DNA from: Styela clava
Lineage: Eukaryota > Chordata > Ascidiacea > Stolidobranchia > Styelidae
NCBI RefSeq assembly: GCF_964204865.1
Contig: NC_135250.1
Location: forward strand, 2,666,001 to 2,730,000
DNA length: 64,000 nt
Reading direction: 5' to 3'
In this document: positions 33,001 to 44,629 of the stretch, in pieces
Position numbering within the stretch: position 1 is the first letter of the stretch
Layout of the letters: every line of letters begins with the position of its first letter
Translations under genes and position numbers: made by a program
The notes under the pieces: generated by a model
What the model was told of the DNA's origin: nothing
Database searches by the model: none
What the model saw: the letters and a program-made list of their open reading frames with translations, nothing else

Positions 33001-35040
33001 CTCTTTTTTCCACGCGTTAAATTTTTCATTCTCAGCTTTAATTTGTTTCATCAAATTGACTCTGTTACGTTTCATATCTCGAATTTCGGTGTGTAGTCTT
33101 TCGATTGAGCGATCACTTTCGTTTTTCATTCGTACCAATTTTTCTTTTTCCCTTTTCTCTTTTTTAAGGGTCTGAATTTCAGCTGTTAACTCATTCAAAC
33201 GTTGTCTTCGTTTTTCACTCAGCTTACGGCTTTCATTTGTTTTTTGCGCTTGTTGTAGCGCAAGTTCCAAACTTGCTTTTTCCTTCGCTAAAGATTGAAG
33301 CTTCGCTTCAAATTCTCCCTTCATTGCACTGATTTGAGCATCGTTTGACGTCAAACGCTTCGCGAGCTCTTCTTTAATCGAAAGTGCTTTTGACAACTCT
33401 TGTAACTGCTTTCCTAAATCAGCCTTTTTCATGGCATGTTCGCTTGTCATAGCATGCGTCATATTTTGAGGATCTACACTTGTGGTGGCTTCCAACACAG
33501 TGTCACCTTGGATGGAACCGTCCTCATTCGGAGCCAGAGTTTCGTCATTTCCATGTAAAGCAGTCTCCATTAATTCTTCTGCCCCCATAGGATGAGTCTT
33601 CAGAATCATTTTATGTAGAGATAAAAGTTTCTGGTAACGCTCCTTCATAGATTCATTCTCTTCATTTATCACATACATGTCAGGAAACTCATCAAGTAAT
33701 CCGCGTGCAGATTTAGTAATTTCCGAAAATTGCTCTCTCATTTTATCATAACACATCTCGGTCACGATGGCTTTCTCACACATTTCACTGTAATTTTCTA
33801 CGCTCTGTTGTAATTGTTCAGTAAGTTTGTCATTGTCATTCGACAACTTCTTTATTTTTTGTTGCAAGGCACTGGTACTTTCTGAAGGCGCAATCGACTC
33901 TGCTCCTAAAGGTTGATACTCTAATCCACGTTCCAAAAGCTGTAATTTTAGGTTTTGTATCTGCTTTTTCAACGACGCAATTAAAGCAGCCTGTGGATCC
34001 CGATTCACAACAGGACGATTTTTAATTTTACGAACACGATCTGCATATCGCAAAGTATTTATCGTCTCTTCATGATTTGAATCTGCAGGGCTCACACAAG
34101 CGATCATTAGAGTATGACTGTTGCCTCCCAACGAACCTTGTAGAATCCTAGTCAATTTTGAGTCTCTATATTTTATATGCCCAGAACGTAGGTTTTCATC
34201 CGCCAAAGCACTGATGACGTTTCCTAACGCAAGTAGACCTTCGTTAATTCTGATGCCTTCTTGTAAGCGTTCTCCTTCTGCTTTTGTTCTTTTCGCTCGC
34301 TCGGATCCAGCGAGATCAACGAGATGGAACTTACAGGACACTTTATCATTTTCATCCTCTCTATTGACACTTTCAAGAAGAATGGTAAAAATTGCATGCG
34401 AACGAGATGACACTAAATTCATTGCAGTCGCGGCTGTCGTACGATGCGAATTCCCGCAATCCATTGCAGCAAATGTCTCTTTTACGTTCGCCACAACGAG
34501 TTCAGTGAGTCCGCTAATGTGTGTACCGCCATCATCTGCGTCGCGAATTACAATTTGTTGCCGATCTGTCCGAGAACATAGCAAATCGTTCAAACTTTTC
34601 ATGTATAGTTCAAGATAGGAAACTTTTACAGTGAAATTATGATTTGGACGATCATTAATTCCGTCAAAAATGTCATTAATAACTCTAGGTATAATTCCTG
34701 TAGTTACATCATCAATTGAAGCAGTTGCGGAATGTGCAGATCCCATAGAATATGTTTTTCCACTGCCTGTTTGTCCATATGCTAAAACAGTTGCATGAAA
34801 TCCTTTGAAAAATCCTTCTGTAAGGGGCTTTACAGCGATATCATAAACATCAGCTTGGCTCACGTCCGCCGAAAATACATTATCAAAGGTAAAGGATTTG
34901 CTACCGTTTACCATCACACGATTTTCTTCCATGAAGAAGTCCAAGCAAGTTTGGCAACCCTCATCAACTTCCTTTGGGATCAAAGGTCGTCCCCGAACGA
35001 CTGCCCGTACCGGGATAACATCTGGAGGTGGCTCTGACAT
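29824..35040 (-). CDS. KIF4-like chromokinesin, three exons
   Basis: Plus-end-directed kinesin of the KIF4 family; relatives bind mitotic chromosomes and the anaphase midzone. Exons 31878-35040, 30989-31093 and 29824-30035 keep phase and give 1159 residues. The motor is N-terminal: P-loop GQTGSGKT 89-96, SSRSH 211-215, DLAGSE 242-247, KYRDSKLTR 290-298. A coiled-coil stalk follows to about residue 950. The long first exon ends inside a Cys-rich stretch (CKCSKSKFRCK) and exon 2 continues it with CGCVKRNSKCGKNCSCS, matching the KIF4 C-terminal cysteine cluster. Exon 3 adds a short tail with PRTPLSGLENS. I chose the ATG at 35038-35040 (MSEPPPDVIPVRAVV); four upstream in-frame codons begin with TTG. 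The kinesin signature YNE after SYLEL is changed to YMK. Confidence 0.93.
30210..30445 (-). mobile_element. Family 1 MITE, long form, inside KIF4 intron 2
   Basis: Ends GGTGTTACCGAAGTATGCG and CATACTTCGGGAGCCCC. Flanks AAAAATTG and AAAATCTG match at 6 of 8. The interior matches the copy at 12326. It lies in the intron between exons 3 and 2. Confidence 0.85.
30989..31093 (-). CDS. KIF4-like exon 2 (cysteine-rich domain)
   Basis: 105 nt between TTTCAG and ATG|GTTAGT. It encodes the remaining Cys residues of the CRD (CGCVKRNSKCGKNCSCSDVG, then SAC). Phase fits both neighbours. Confidence 0.86.
31318..31740. mobile_element. Degenerate, composite MITE in KIF4 intron 1
   Basis: Left end TACTCCCGTAGTATGG. 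Inside are a second CCCGTAGTATATGTACC end and GGTTAGGGTTAGGTCATGA, then GTTAGCCAAGTGAATATACC, which is also seen at 52790-52810. An AACCCATGGGTT-rich inserted block sits at 31350-31510. Confidence 0.55.
31878..35040 (-). CDS. KIF4-like exon 1 (motor and stalk)
   Basis: 3163 nt from the ATG to a TGTAAAA|GTAAGT donor. The frame runs two codons past the donor to a TGA, so an unspliced reading would lose the cysteine cluster. Confidence 0.92.
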
Positions 35041-35239
35041 TATATTTTCCAATCAGTTCAAACTAAGGAATATAAACTAAAGAATATAAACTAAGCATGA
35101 AATATATAAGATTGATTATTCATTAATATGATAAGAGGCGAAGAAAAAGCAATCATCAGCATGAAAACAAAACAAGAAGACCTAAGGTTGCATCAACATC
35201 TACTGTACCTCACGACAACAGGATTTATCAAATTTAAAC

Positions 35240-35830
35240 AAATGATCCTGTGAAAGAAATTAATATCAAAGAATGGAAAAAACTCTTAATTACACCCTTG
35301 GTAACCAATAAATTCCTATACTCTATTGTCCTAATTTACTTCAATTATACTAACTTACTGTTACAGTACCGGTGAGCGGTAACTCCAGGTACTTATTACA
35401 ACAACTGTACAATCTGGACTATAAATTGGCAATAATTGGATCTAATTTGGAGAATGAAGTGGTCTGGCCCACCTCATGCAGTCATGCACCCAAATCTGTT
35501 AACCTTGGTATGGTACCGGTACTGTGGTAATGGCAATTTGATATTAAACCCAAATATAATCAGCTTGGCAATATATTATGATAGGAGTCTGGAAGATTTT
35601 CTTCCAGTCTTTACTGTTCACTCATGATTAGAAAATTGATCAATTTGGCAACCATTACGAAATTATTAATACTGTAATATGGTGTGTAATTTTTTATTAG
35701 CTTTCCTGATTTTCTAATCACTTTTTATCAATCATTTTATTGCCGTATTGCCTGGTATGCTGATTATGGATTTAAAATGAACTTAAACCTAGTTATCCTA
35801 TATTTGTGATTTTGAAGCGGGACGTCTCAT
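35240..35830 (+). repeat. Unclassified dispersed repeat, copy 1
   Basis: Collinear with 46890-47670: AATGATCCTGTGAAA, AATTCCTATACYCT, CAATCTGGACTA, ATGAAGTGGTCTRGCCCACC, AATTGATCAATTTGGCA, TAATATGGTGTG and GCTGATTATGGA. No coding frame and no terminal repeats seen. Confidence 0.75.
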
Positions 35831-35849
35831 TGAGAACCTACATTTTAGT

Positions 35850-37526
35850 ACGGCACACTATACATATCGAGAGACTTTGTCCCGTTTCAGAGAATCCTAT
35901 TTTAAATAGGAATCGGAGAAGCCCCTCCTTCGAGAGACGTCTGGCAGCTGATGTCCCTCAATATCAGTAAAAAAACTAAAAAACGAAGTTGCGCATTAAA
36001 CTAAAAATAAGCGCAAGCTAAGACCATCACCATTGGATTCCTCAAGAAAAAATATTCAAATCCACCGAAGGAAATAAAATTTACCGAAGCGTTTGAGAGA
36101 AATAGCAAAAAAACGATCTGCGGCATGTGACGTCACTGAATTTCAATCGACAAACGCAGGCACGCATCGGCCATTCCTCGATGCAAACCTTGGCTTGGCG
36201 TATTTCTCTCATTTTCAATGTACATGGGATGGCGTGTTAACGATATTAAATGGGTCAGAGATAATAAAAATTACATTTTGATATTTATGCTCTTTCGTAC
36301 ACCTGCAATCGATAAACAGTAAAATTAATAATGCCACGATGCAGCATTAAATGAATTAGTTTATAAAGCAGTAATTGAATCTAATGCCACAATGAGACAT
36401 TCATATGCCGCGAAATGTGCAACTTGCGTAATTTATACAAGAATAGGCCGGCAAACACAAGAATAAAATTAGCAAAATAATTTGATATCATGCCGCATCG
36501 ATGTATTCATATGCTGCAAATGTTCAATTTGCGAAATTTATATTAGTATAAAAACAAAAAACAAGATTCAAATTAATTATTATAATATCGCATCGATACA
36601 TTCATATGCCGCAAATATTTAACTTCTAAATTTATGGTATACAAGAATAATCTAATTCAATGGCACATTGAGGCAATCATATGAAACAAATGATAATTTG
36701 CATACAGATCTGTGAAAAACAAGAATCAAATTAATATAATGCCGCATCGATGCATTCGCATGCCGCAAATGATTAACTTGCGTAATCGGTGAAAAACAAG
36801 AATTAAATTGACAAAATAATTTAATCCAACGACGCATCGAGGCTTTTATTTTACTATGGATTGTTGGCACTCAAATTTAAATAAATTCTCGAAGGTAAAT
36901 GATATCGTAATCCATTGTGCATTCTGGAAGTTTCAGTTCTAAATAACCGAAGATGCTATGTTAAACTGTTGTAATTACAGGTATAGACGAACATACAAAG
37001 TTTCATTATCGATATTAATTTAACTATTGAAAAAAAACTTCAATATCGTGCATCGTTCTGACTACGTTATACGACAATTCAAAAGATGTCAGGGATTCAC
37101 AAAAACTTGAAAGAAAAAAATCAGTTCGACTCATATTAATCGAAACGCATAATTCTGTAATCCTTTGATCTTATTTAAAAGTATTTATTTTATTTACAGA
37201 CTTTTGCATTTACGCGCCATTATTTTAATAATGATCACTACCAACATTGAACTGAATAAAATGGTTCTGAAATACATCGTATATGTAATCATATAGGGCA
37301 GAATACATCGGTGAAAAACGAAAATCAAATAGGCAAAATTTGAGAGCCGTGCAGATTTGTGCGTGACTTTCTGTGACGTATACCCAGCCAGACATCTGAC
37401 GTTTTCATGCATATGAGCTTCACTTCGACTCGACGGCCCTCATTTCAGAGATGCGCATGTATCTTTGTGTTCCAGAATACAGCCACAAATCCCTGAATCC
37501 GTGATCGGGATAGTGTGCCGTACTGC
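35850..37526. mobile_element. Possible terminal-inverted-repeat element of about 1.7 kb
   Basis: A 15-bp perfect inverted pair, AGTACGGCACACTAT at the left and ATAGTGTGCCGTACT at the right, brackets the region. Flanks contain CATTTT and CATTTA. No transposase frame is visible; most of the interior is the tandem array at 36330-36850. The pairing could be coincidental. Confidence 0.45.
36330..36850. repeat. Degenerate satellite-like tandem array
   Basis: About five or six diverged units of roughly 70-120 bp, each with a ATRCCGCATCGATGCATTC core, ATGCCGCAAATG and ACAAGAATMAAATTA. Spacing varies and there are internal deletions. Confidence 0.7.
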
Positions 37527-39499
37527 ATTTAAAACCACCCCGGCTGTCTTCAAGGATAATATAGTCATTGATAGTTCATGCGCTGTCTGTCTGATATCAG
37601 TTTCAGTTCGAAAAATATAAAGGACTTTAGATTAACTTCAATCACTCTTTTGGCGTGAACAGCTTACACTTAACAAATTGTAGAAATTATTCGCTAATAA
37701 GATTCCGCAACAGAAAACAACGAAACAAAAAAATCACGCATTCCCCTTCAGTTAGTAGTGTACCGATACTCAACACAGCAACAACAGTACCGTAACGAGT
37801 ACCTATTATACCGGTACTGGCTGAACGCCAAAGCGGGACATTTGGCCACCATGACATGACTAGATGTTGAAAAGTGGGACTGTCCCGCCTAAAACGGGAC
37901 AAATGGTAAGCCTAGCCTTAACTTATATTGAACAAGGTGACCAAGAACTCGCGCGCTACAGTCCAGCAGTCAGACAGTGAAACTCACAATCCGTTACGGT
38001 ATTGCGTTATGACTGTCAAGACTGTACCGGTACGATGCAAATGTCTGCATATCCAGGTATCACAGGTACCGGTACCGATATCAGCTTATCCTGCTATGAT
38101 TAATGTCAGAATGTACACGGCCCATAATTTACGGTAATAGCCTATAGATAGATAAAAATAATCCTCCTCTTGGAGGAAATTAGGTATGAACTCCACAGCC
38201 AAACTAATCAAAAAAGCGATATCTTGATAAGCAAACGCAATCCAAAACAAGCAACAAGAAATAGCAGCAGCCCGCGCTGGTTTTGAACGTGTCCAGCCAT
38301 GCGTAACTCGGGATAAATTGAAGGCGTCGATCGAATGGGTAAATCTATATTTTTTGGCTAAAATAAATGGAATTTGGCGAGATAGTGTTATTCAAAAAAA
38401 AAAATTAAAAAAAAAATGTTTTGTTAGAACAAATTTTTCTCGAATGAACTTTCGCGTATAAGTATTTTCACGGCAGTGGCTGAACTACTTTTGTGTTGTC
38501 GTAAAATCAAATATAGTTTACTCAATTTGTCAGGTTAGAAAACATAATATTCGTATTTTTTTAAATATAAATACATGTAATAACAATAATAAAAAACCGT
38601 TTTGAGGAATTACTATGCGAAACAAGGCAACCTTTTATGAACATGAAAGTCATATACCAACCAATGGAACGATAACGATCGTGTAACAGAACGTGAAGCT
38701 CGGGCCGACTATTGTTCATCAGAATAATTTCACCCTTATCTTCATTATAAAATAAAACTTTTTCGTAGATTTCATGACATTTTGATTTTTTTAATACCTC
38801 ATTTTCTTTCTCACAAATTATTATTATTAATAAATTTGTTTGATATCATAACATAGCGCCGAATTAACAACAAATTATAGTGTTAAACTATTTAGAAATG
38901 TGCACAAGTTAAAATGTCATTTTTTTTATATTTTTCATAGATTTATCTGCCAGAAAATTTTTTCCCAAATCAGTACTATGTGTCAGATTTAGGCACACAC
39001 GTTTATTGTAAAACGGTGACTGTAAATAAAATGAAACAATCAATAAACAATCACAAAATGAGGACGGAATGAAAATGCATAACCAGAAAGTTAACAAAAA
39101 ATAAACTTACACATGATAACGCTCCAAAGGCCTAAATCGACAAGAAACTGACAGGAAACGTGTACGCTTACGTTATCGGAATAAAAATAGTAAGTATCTA
39201 AATTCAGAAAGCAGTTAATAAGAATGGAATATAAAAAATACATGAACAATTAAAGCAATAAATGACGACGAAGGTCATATGGGTCCCCCGTAACGATACC
39301 CTCACCACAGTTCTACCTAACGATACCAAATGCCTCTAACACGCAAAATCAGTAAAGCAGATAATGCGAAACCACACCACTAACACCATAACAAGAACGA
39401 CTTACGACGCGTAAAGTCGAGATGCAAGAGCCACACGTGACAGGTGCAGTAAAGCCCGCGAAATTCACGTCAAAACAAAAAAGCAATTATGGATAACAA
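37527..39499. other. Non-coding stretch, no gene recognised
   Basis: Short frames here resemble nothing I know. It contains three TACCGGTA palindromes between 37809 and 38074. The integrase and right LTR of the BEL/Pao element would be expected here, but I do not see them. Confidence 0.45.
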
Positions 39500-39910
39500 T
39501 TAGCGAATGTTCATAACATCGAACACGGCTAATAAAGTACTTTGCAGCTCTAGTTGGGGAACGGACATAGATTTCATCGGAGAAACAATTGATTTGGCCA
39601 TCAAAAAACTATAATTCACACACTGACATTTCTTGGAACGCAAGTGAGCCACTGCAACGTAAGCTTGTTCAGATGCGTCGCGAAAATGCATCTCATAAAT
39701 AGCGTCGGTTTTCGAGACTCCTACATATTGTCTAGTCTATGCACATGGAAATTAGTCAATCGTTTTAATGATTCGGTCTATTCTACCCAACACTTTAGAA
39801 ATGAGCAAACAATCTAAATCAAAGTCAGGATTACGACGATCCTCCGTGTTAAATTTCGACAATACTGTTTTGGAATTTGAAAGCCATTTTATCAATCGAA
39901 AACCCCTGCT
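39500..39910 (-). pseudogene. BEL/Pao pol remnant: RT end and RNase H-proximal region
   Basis: About 39730-39910 encodes GFRLIKWLSNSKTVLSKF and EDRRNPDFDL. 39500-39691 encodes FRDASEQAYVAVAHLRSKK and SVPQLELQSTLLA, both typical of Pao pol. Stops separate them. Confidence 0.8.
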
Positions 39911-39916
39911 TGCTAA

Positions 39917-40261
39917 TATATATAGGATAGGATAAGATTTACATATTTATCCCGGGGTAGAGGAAAGCCGATAAGACGACTTATCCATATGGCGAACCAC
40001 GGCCTCTCGTCCGGTTACCATTCCAAGTCGGGTATGGGATTAGTTTTACTGTATTATTTGTTTTCGGAAGCATGGACTTGGTGGTGGAGGAAGCCGTAAC
40101 CGACCAGCGGTTACGTGAACCACCCAACGACGGCGAGGAGTCCAGCAATCCTCTCGCACATAACCATCCCTGCATGGGATTCGAACCTGCGAACTCACGT
40201 AGAATAATTAGAGGTGCGGTGGAGAGCGTATTCCTAACGCTTAGCCCGTTGAGCCACACCG
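39917..40261 (-). mobile_element. tRNA-derived SINE inserted in BEL/Pao RT
   Basis: Full-length copy: the minus strand has the GGCTCAACGGGCTAAGCG head, B box GGTTCGAATCC and a GGATAAATATG-type tail ending in TATCC repeats. Related ATATAT sequence lies at both junctions. It separates two collinear RT segments. Confidence 0.9.
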
Positions 40262-40264
40262 CAT

Positions 40265-40465
40265 ATATTAGAAAATTCTTGAGCGTCAGAAAAAGCGGAG
40301 TCATCATTACATTTTGATGAAAGCAAATCGGCTGCGTGACAATTCTTGAAAACAATTTCTACTGCTTCCATTGAAAATTCCCCGGTGTTTTCAAGCGCGG
40401 TTTTTGCAACGTGTGGCGAGTCGACCGCACCAAATATTCTCACGAGAAATTGATATACATCAGCG
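40265..40465 (-). pseudogene. BEL/Pao RT remnant (VRIFGAVDSP block)
   Basis: Encodes FLVRIFGAVDSPHVAKTAL and FSMEAVEIVFKNCHAADLLS, the Pao RT core with the catalytic YVDD region decayed. Confidence 0.8.
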
Positions 40466-41530
40466 CAGGGTTGTCCAAAACGAATCGAATATCAAAGTAT
40501 TCGTATACCTTTTCGGCTGATTTTCGAATCATTCCGAATAGTAGCCACTTTTCGCCGTAAACACGGTGTTTCGTTTTACCGGAATCTTCAAACGACTTTT
40601 TACGCTTTCTCACGTATTGTAATGACGAAATAGAATCGGCACCTTGATTGTTTATATTCTGCGCGACCGTGCGTCGCATAGTGTTGCAACACATTGCGTG
40701 AGTGGACATTGCCGATATTCGTTTACGAGGCTTTTAATTTACACATTCATTTCCAATACGTCGAAAAATTGACAAATATTTATAGCCGTAAGTGTTATGA
40801 TATCCAATGAATAGTTGGAAGTCGAAAAAAACAAGTCGATTTATTAGGAAAAATACTTTTACCCGCTTTCTGGCAAATAATTTTGATAGTGATAGTTAAA
40901 AGTATCGATCCTATACCAGGATGATATTTTGTTGCGCAAAATAATCCAATTCATGACCGATACCAGCATTTAAAATGTCATGCCGTATTAATTTAATTCT
41001 GTTCAACGTAACTCATGGCTGTATCGACAATCTGTGGACATAAAATGTGTGGTAAACTGACCGATATTATTAATTATTGATTCCTATTTTCGTATTTATA
41101 AAATAATAAAAGTATTATTACTCAAACATACAACGGCGATCTGCGGACTTAAAATGTGTGGTGAAGTTACCGAATATAATCAATTTTTGATTCGTATTTT
41201 TGTACTCACGAAAAAATTGTCACAAGTCGGAAAAATAACTCATACTTTATCCCGCTTTTTGGCAAATAATTTGGATAATGGTTGGTATTTAAAAGTATGG
41301 GCGTTTTACTAGAATGATTTTGCAATAATCTCAAAACATCAAATGCCTCGTAATATAGCCAGGTTGTAGACAGTAGTTATTCCATTGTTTATTATATGGA
41401 AACTCCTTCATACACTTAGATAGGCTTCTATTACTTGAATTTATTTTCGAAGTATTCGAAATTTCATATTCGAAAATAATAATTTCGAATGTATTCAAAA
41501 TAGTGAACTATTCGGTATTGACCATCCCTG
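40466..41530. mobile_element. hAT-like element of about 1.06 kb nested in BEL/Pao RT
   Basis: Ends CAGGGTTGTCCAAAACGAAT and, inverted, CAGGGATGGTCAATACCGAA. CATCAG lies at both junctions. On either side are adjacent parts of the same RT domain, so removal restores collinearity. Internal diverged repeats (GTGGACATAAAATGTGTGGT near 41034, GCGGACTTAAAATGTGTGG near 41144). No recognisable transposase. A similar end sits at 30900-30945. Confidence 0.75.
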
Positions 41531-41735
41531 TCATCAGGCGATTTTCTTGCAAGACTGATCTAACTGAATCCGTGTCCGACTGTGGTAGACGCACCATGCG
41601 ATACATGGCTTCAATATCAGCATTCAATGCAATCGGTCTTTTTCTGAAGCGCAATAAAACTCCAATCAAATTCTTAATGAGATCAGGTCCCGAATATATC
41701 TGATTATCCAGCGTTTCCCAACCTTTTTTGGTCAC
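41508..41735 (-). pseudogene. BEL/Pao RT remnant (palm start)
   Basis: Encodes SGPDLIKNLIGVLLRFRK and PIALNADIEAMYRMVRLP, the conserved start of the Pao RT with the first catalytic Asp region (ADIEAM). Confidence 0.85.
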
Positions 41736-43015
41736 GGACTATTTTCTCACCAGCGAAAACCTTTGCGGACTCAAGGTTTATTGCAACCGTACTCTGTGTG
41801 AAGAAGCAATAAAGCCGACTTGTTTAGCTTATAATGGCCTTATCTGTCGCACAATAACCAATCCATGACAACGACGAGAATTTAAAATGTCTTCCTAACT
41901 GTGTTCTACTGTGATTTACTGTGTTCTACTGTGATTTAACTGTGTTCATGGTAACTTGCGGTTGCGTCGACTTACAATATGAAAGCATTACTTCTTTAAA
42001 ATGCCACTGCAATTTGCGAACATACTAATGTGAGAATATATTGATCGATTTTTTTTTAGTTTTGATACATAATTTTTGCGATCTTGCGAATTTGTTAAAA
42101 AAATCCTACTTACTATCTGCTATAAATTTTCAGAAAGTACAACTTGATTTAGTGCTTATTAAATATATATTTAAAGTATATTTGTAAATCAAAAATACAT
42201 ATTTATCGCCTTGTTTTATTATTAATTTAATTGTGATCATTTTAATCTGCGGTTGTGTTGACGAAATAAAAGCAATACTACTCAGAAAATATCATGACAA
42301 TCCGTGGACACAAAATGCGTGGTAAAGGGCCCGATTATATTTTGTTTTGATTCCTTTTTTTCTGAATTCGACAAATCTGAGCTATTCGTACAACACATAC
42401 GACGCTCCAGTACTGTACATACCAAAAATCTCAAGAAAAAATGCCCTGGTACGTATATAACAGTAGCACCCGAAATTTTGCGATTTGCAATGTCCAAAAA
42501 ATCATAAAACAAATGTTATGTTGTTCTCCGTTCTATTTTTAGTATTTTGTATTGCCGCTCTTCAATTTAGAAAATTTGGGTTGCCACCATTGGCACCTAC
42601 CAGAAAAAAAAAATTATTTCTCGCTGTTCTAACTCACGAGAAACACCACTTAAGCATCTATCGAAGCGTCTGCAGAGTCTTGTGTTTTTGTCGGAAATTC
42701 GCAAGTGGGTTGTAAAATCCAATCACACATCCAATTGTTTGATTGAGCGACGCGCAAGTGACCTGTCGCGTCACCTGTTACCAAATTTTCGAATATTAAA
42801 TTGATATTCTAATAGTTGAATATTCGAATATATGCCCAGCCCCACTCAGTAATCAGTAAATATTGACCCGATTATTGTTATGTGAATAAACTTGCTTTTT
42901 ATGTTTTATGTAAATTCGAACGTAAATCGTCGCTAGTGAATTTCTGGCTCGTCGCGGACTCATTCAAACGCTCCGCGGACTCATTAGATACCGCGGACTC
43001 GGGTTGGGAAATTGA
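41706..43015. mobile_element. Probable second hAT-like insertion in BEL/Pao
   Basis: Left CAGCGTTTCCCAACC and right GGTTGGGAAATTG form imperfect inverted ends, and GCGGACTC repeats near both ends look subterminal. It includes a small tandem (TGTGTTCTACTGTGATTT, about 41898-41950). It falls between the protease and RT segments. Boundaries are uncertain. Confidence 0.5.
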
Positions 43016-43219
43016 TTCCATAATATGTATCCGCGGCGTCAAAAACTATTCGTATCTCGCTAGGTTTATGACATTTTTATTTACCAAGTTAGATCGAAAC
43101 TGCTTGCGGGTCCGATCGAACGCTGGAATACGCGTGTTTTGGGGGTCTAAAATCATTTCAAGCTACGGAAAATTGCCATCTATGATACAGAAGAATGATT
43201 TTATTTTTTACATCTTTAA

Positions 43220-43241
43220 GGGGGGGGGGGGGGGGGGGGGG
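43220..43241 (+). repeat. Poly-G tract (22 bases)
   Basis: Uninterrupted run of G, inside the BEL/Pao element. Length is likely to vary and is hard to sequence accurately. Confidence 0.9.
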
Positions 43242-43370
43242 TCGAGCTAACGAAGTCCATCAATGTGGCGTTCTTATGACAATCGGCTCATTATCTCCCC
43301 CTACACGTCTTTCAAGTGGGCAAATGGATGGCCCGCACCTATGAGCAACATAACTTCGTTTTCTCGAATG

Positions 43371-43712
43371 TCAGGAAGTAATATTCCGCGCAACTGATGA
43401 AAGGATTTCAAAATCTTTATCACGTCTTTCAGGGTGGGGAATTTTTGGTGCCACATACGAAACGGGATTCAATTTGTCAGGTACAACAAGTTCGACGGCA
43501 TCTGAGTCATACGAGACCCCAGTTCTCCCGAGGGTCGTTAACATGAGTTTTTTACGACACCCACGCAAATCCAATTTAGTTTTAAGTTTGGGATGAATGA
43601 GAGAGACCTGACTTTCCGAATCAAGCAAAGCAACTGTATAATCGGCGCGTCCATTGGCTCCTATAATCAGTACGGGCAGCATCTGAAATTGAACCCAAGT
43701 GGTTACCGACAC
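43371..43712 (-). pseudogene. BEL/Pao aspartic protease-like segment
   Basis: LPVLIIGANGRADYTVALLD, SESQVSLIHPKLKTKLDL and TLGRTGVSYDSDAVEL follow the Pao peptidase (DUF1758-type) pattern. The expected D-S/T-G active site reads D-S-E, so catalysis is probably lost. Confidence 0.8.
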
Positions 43713-43784
43713 GGCGACACCGCATTGTTTATACCCTGTCGGTTTGTTGGTCTTGGGTCACTTTCAAACATGCGAATTTCATGA

Positions 43785-43895
43785 ATACATTTATGATGTT
43801 TCCCACTGCATATACTACATTTGACATCACATCTACACATAAATGCACGATGGCCCGGTTCAAGACATTTAAAGCAAAGTCTGTAATCTACAACA
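43785..43895 (-). pseudogene. BEL/Pao zinc-knuckle segment
   Basis: The minus-strand frame reads LCFKCLEPGHRAFMCRC and KCSICSGKHHKCIHE, a Pao-type double Cys/His knuckle just upstream of the protease. Confidence 0.8.
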
Positions 43896-44329
43896 AAGTT
43901 ACGTTTTACATAACCGGTCGCACCAAAAAACGACTCGCAGCTTCCTCAAGAATGGCGAGCATTGCAGAATTGACAACGTGATGCGTCCCTATATGACGTA
44001 TTATCGGATTCCAAGTTTGATAACGTTGAAAATGGAGTGTGAAACCAGCGACGAGCGCTTTTGGGTATCTCATGGTCAGTCGGATCAATTCTATTGATCA
44101 CATTGCAAGTAACATCTGGAGAAAAAGGATTGGCGATTTCCTCAGTTCTTTCCACAACCATTGCTAAAAGTCAATTAATGTCGGATTCGAGTTTTTGTGA
44201 ATAAAACCTACAACAAATTTATCCCAACTCGAATTCAGTCCTTGAGTAATCCGGCTTGAAACTCTTCTTACATTCTCGACGCCACTGATGTCAGCCAAAT
44301 AACACATCTTTTTTAGATTCACCACACAG

Positions 44330-44629
44330 TCACGCACGTCTGAGTGAAAAATTTAGTAATCTATCGGCCGAGAGAGGCGAAATACGTTTTCCGTTTACAA
44401 CACGGTCAAGCACCGCCCGTGCGACCAATACCAGCTGCCCGTAGCGGCGTTTTAATTCCCCTAAAACCAGTATGTAATGACTACCGGCGGTACCTAATTT
44501 TTCAACACGACGTTTCGCCGAACCCGATAAACACGTGGACAATCTCACCATGCGTTGACCATCATCGTCTAACCGTAAATGTACATTTTCATAAAACAAT
44601 TCAAAAAAATTAGGCCAATTATCAAACAA
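44330..44629 (-). pseudogene. BEL/Pao gag-like (DUF1759-type) segment
   Basis: FFELFYENVHLRLDDDGQRM, CLSGSAKRRVEKLG and YILVLGELKRRYG fit the DUF1759 pattern of Pao gag. Frame open for 99 codons. Confidence 0.75.

Noticed and set aside
31826..34618. Plus-strand open frames opposite KIF4 (and 22162-25853 opposite MSH6)
   Set aside because: Shadow frames of strongly coding DNA with no motifs of their own.
35041..35052. KIF4 start four codons upstream
   Set aside because: The upstream codon is TTG. The ATG at 35038-35040 gives the usual N-terminus.
36330..36850. CRISPR-like array
   Set aside because: Units vary in spacing and sequence, spacers are not unique, and the genome is eukaryotic. A degenerate tandem repeat explains it.
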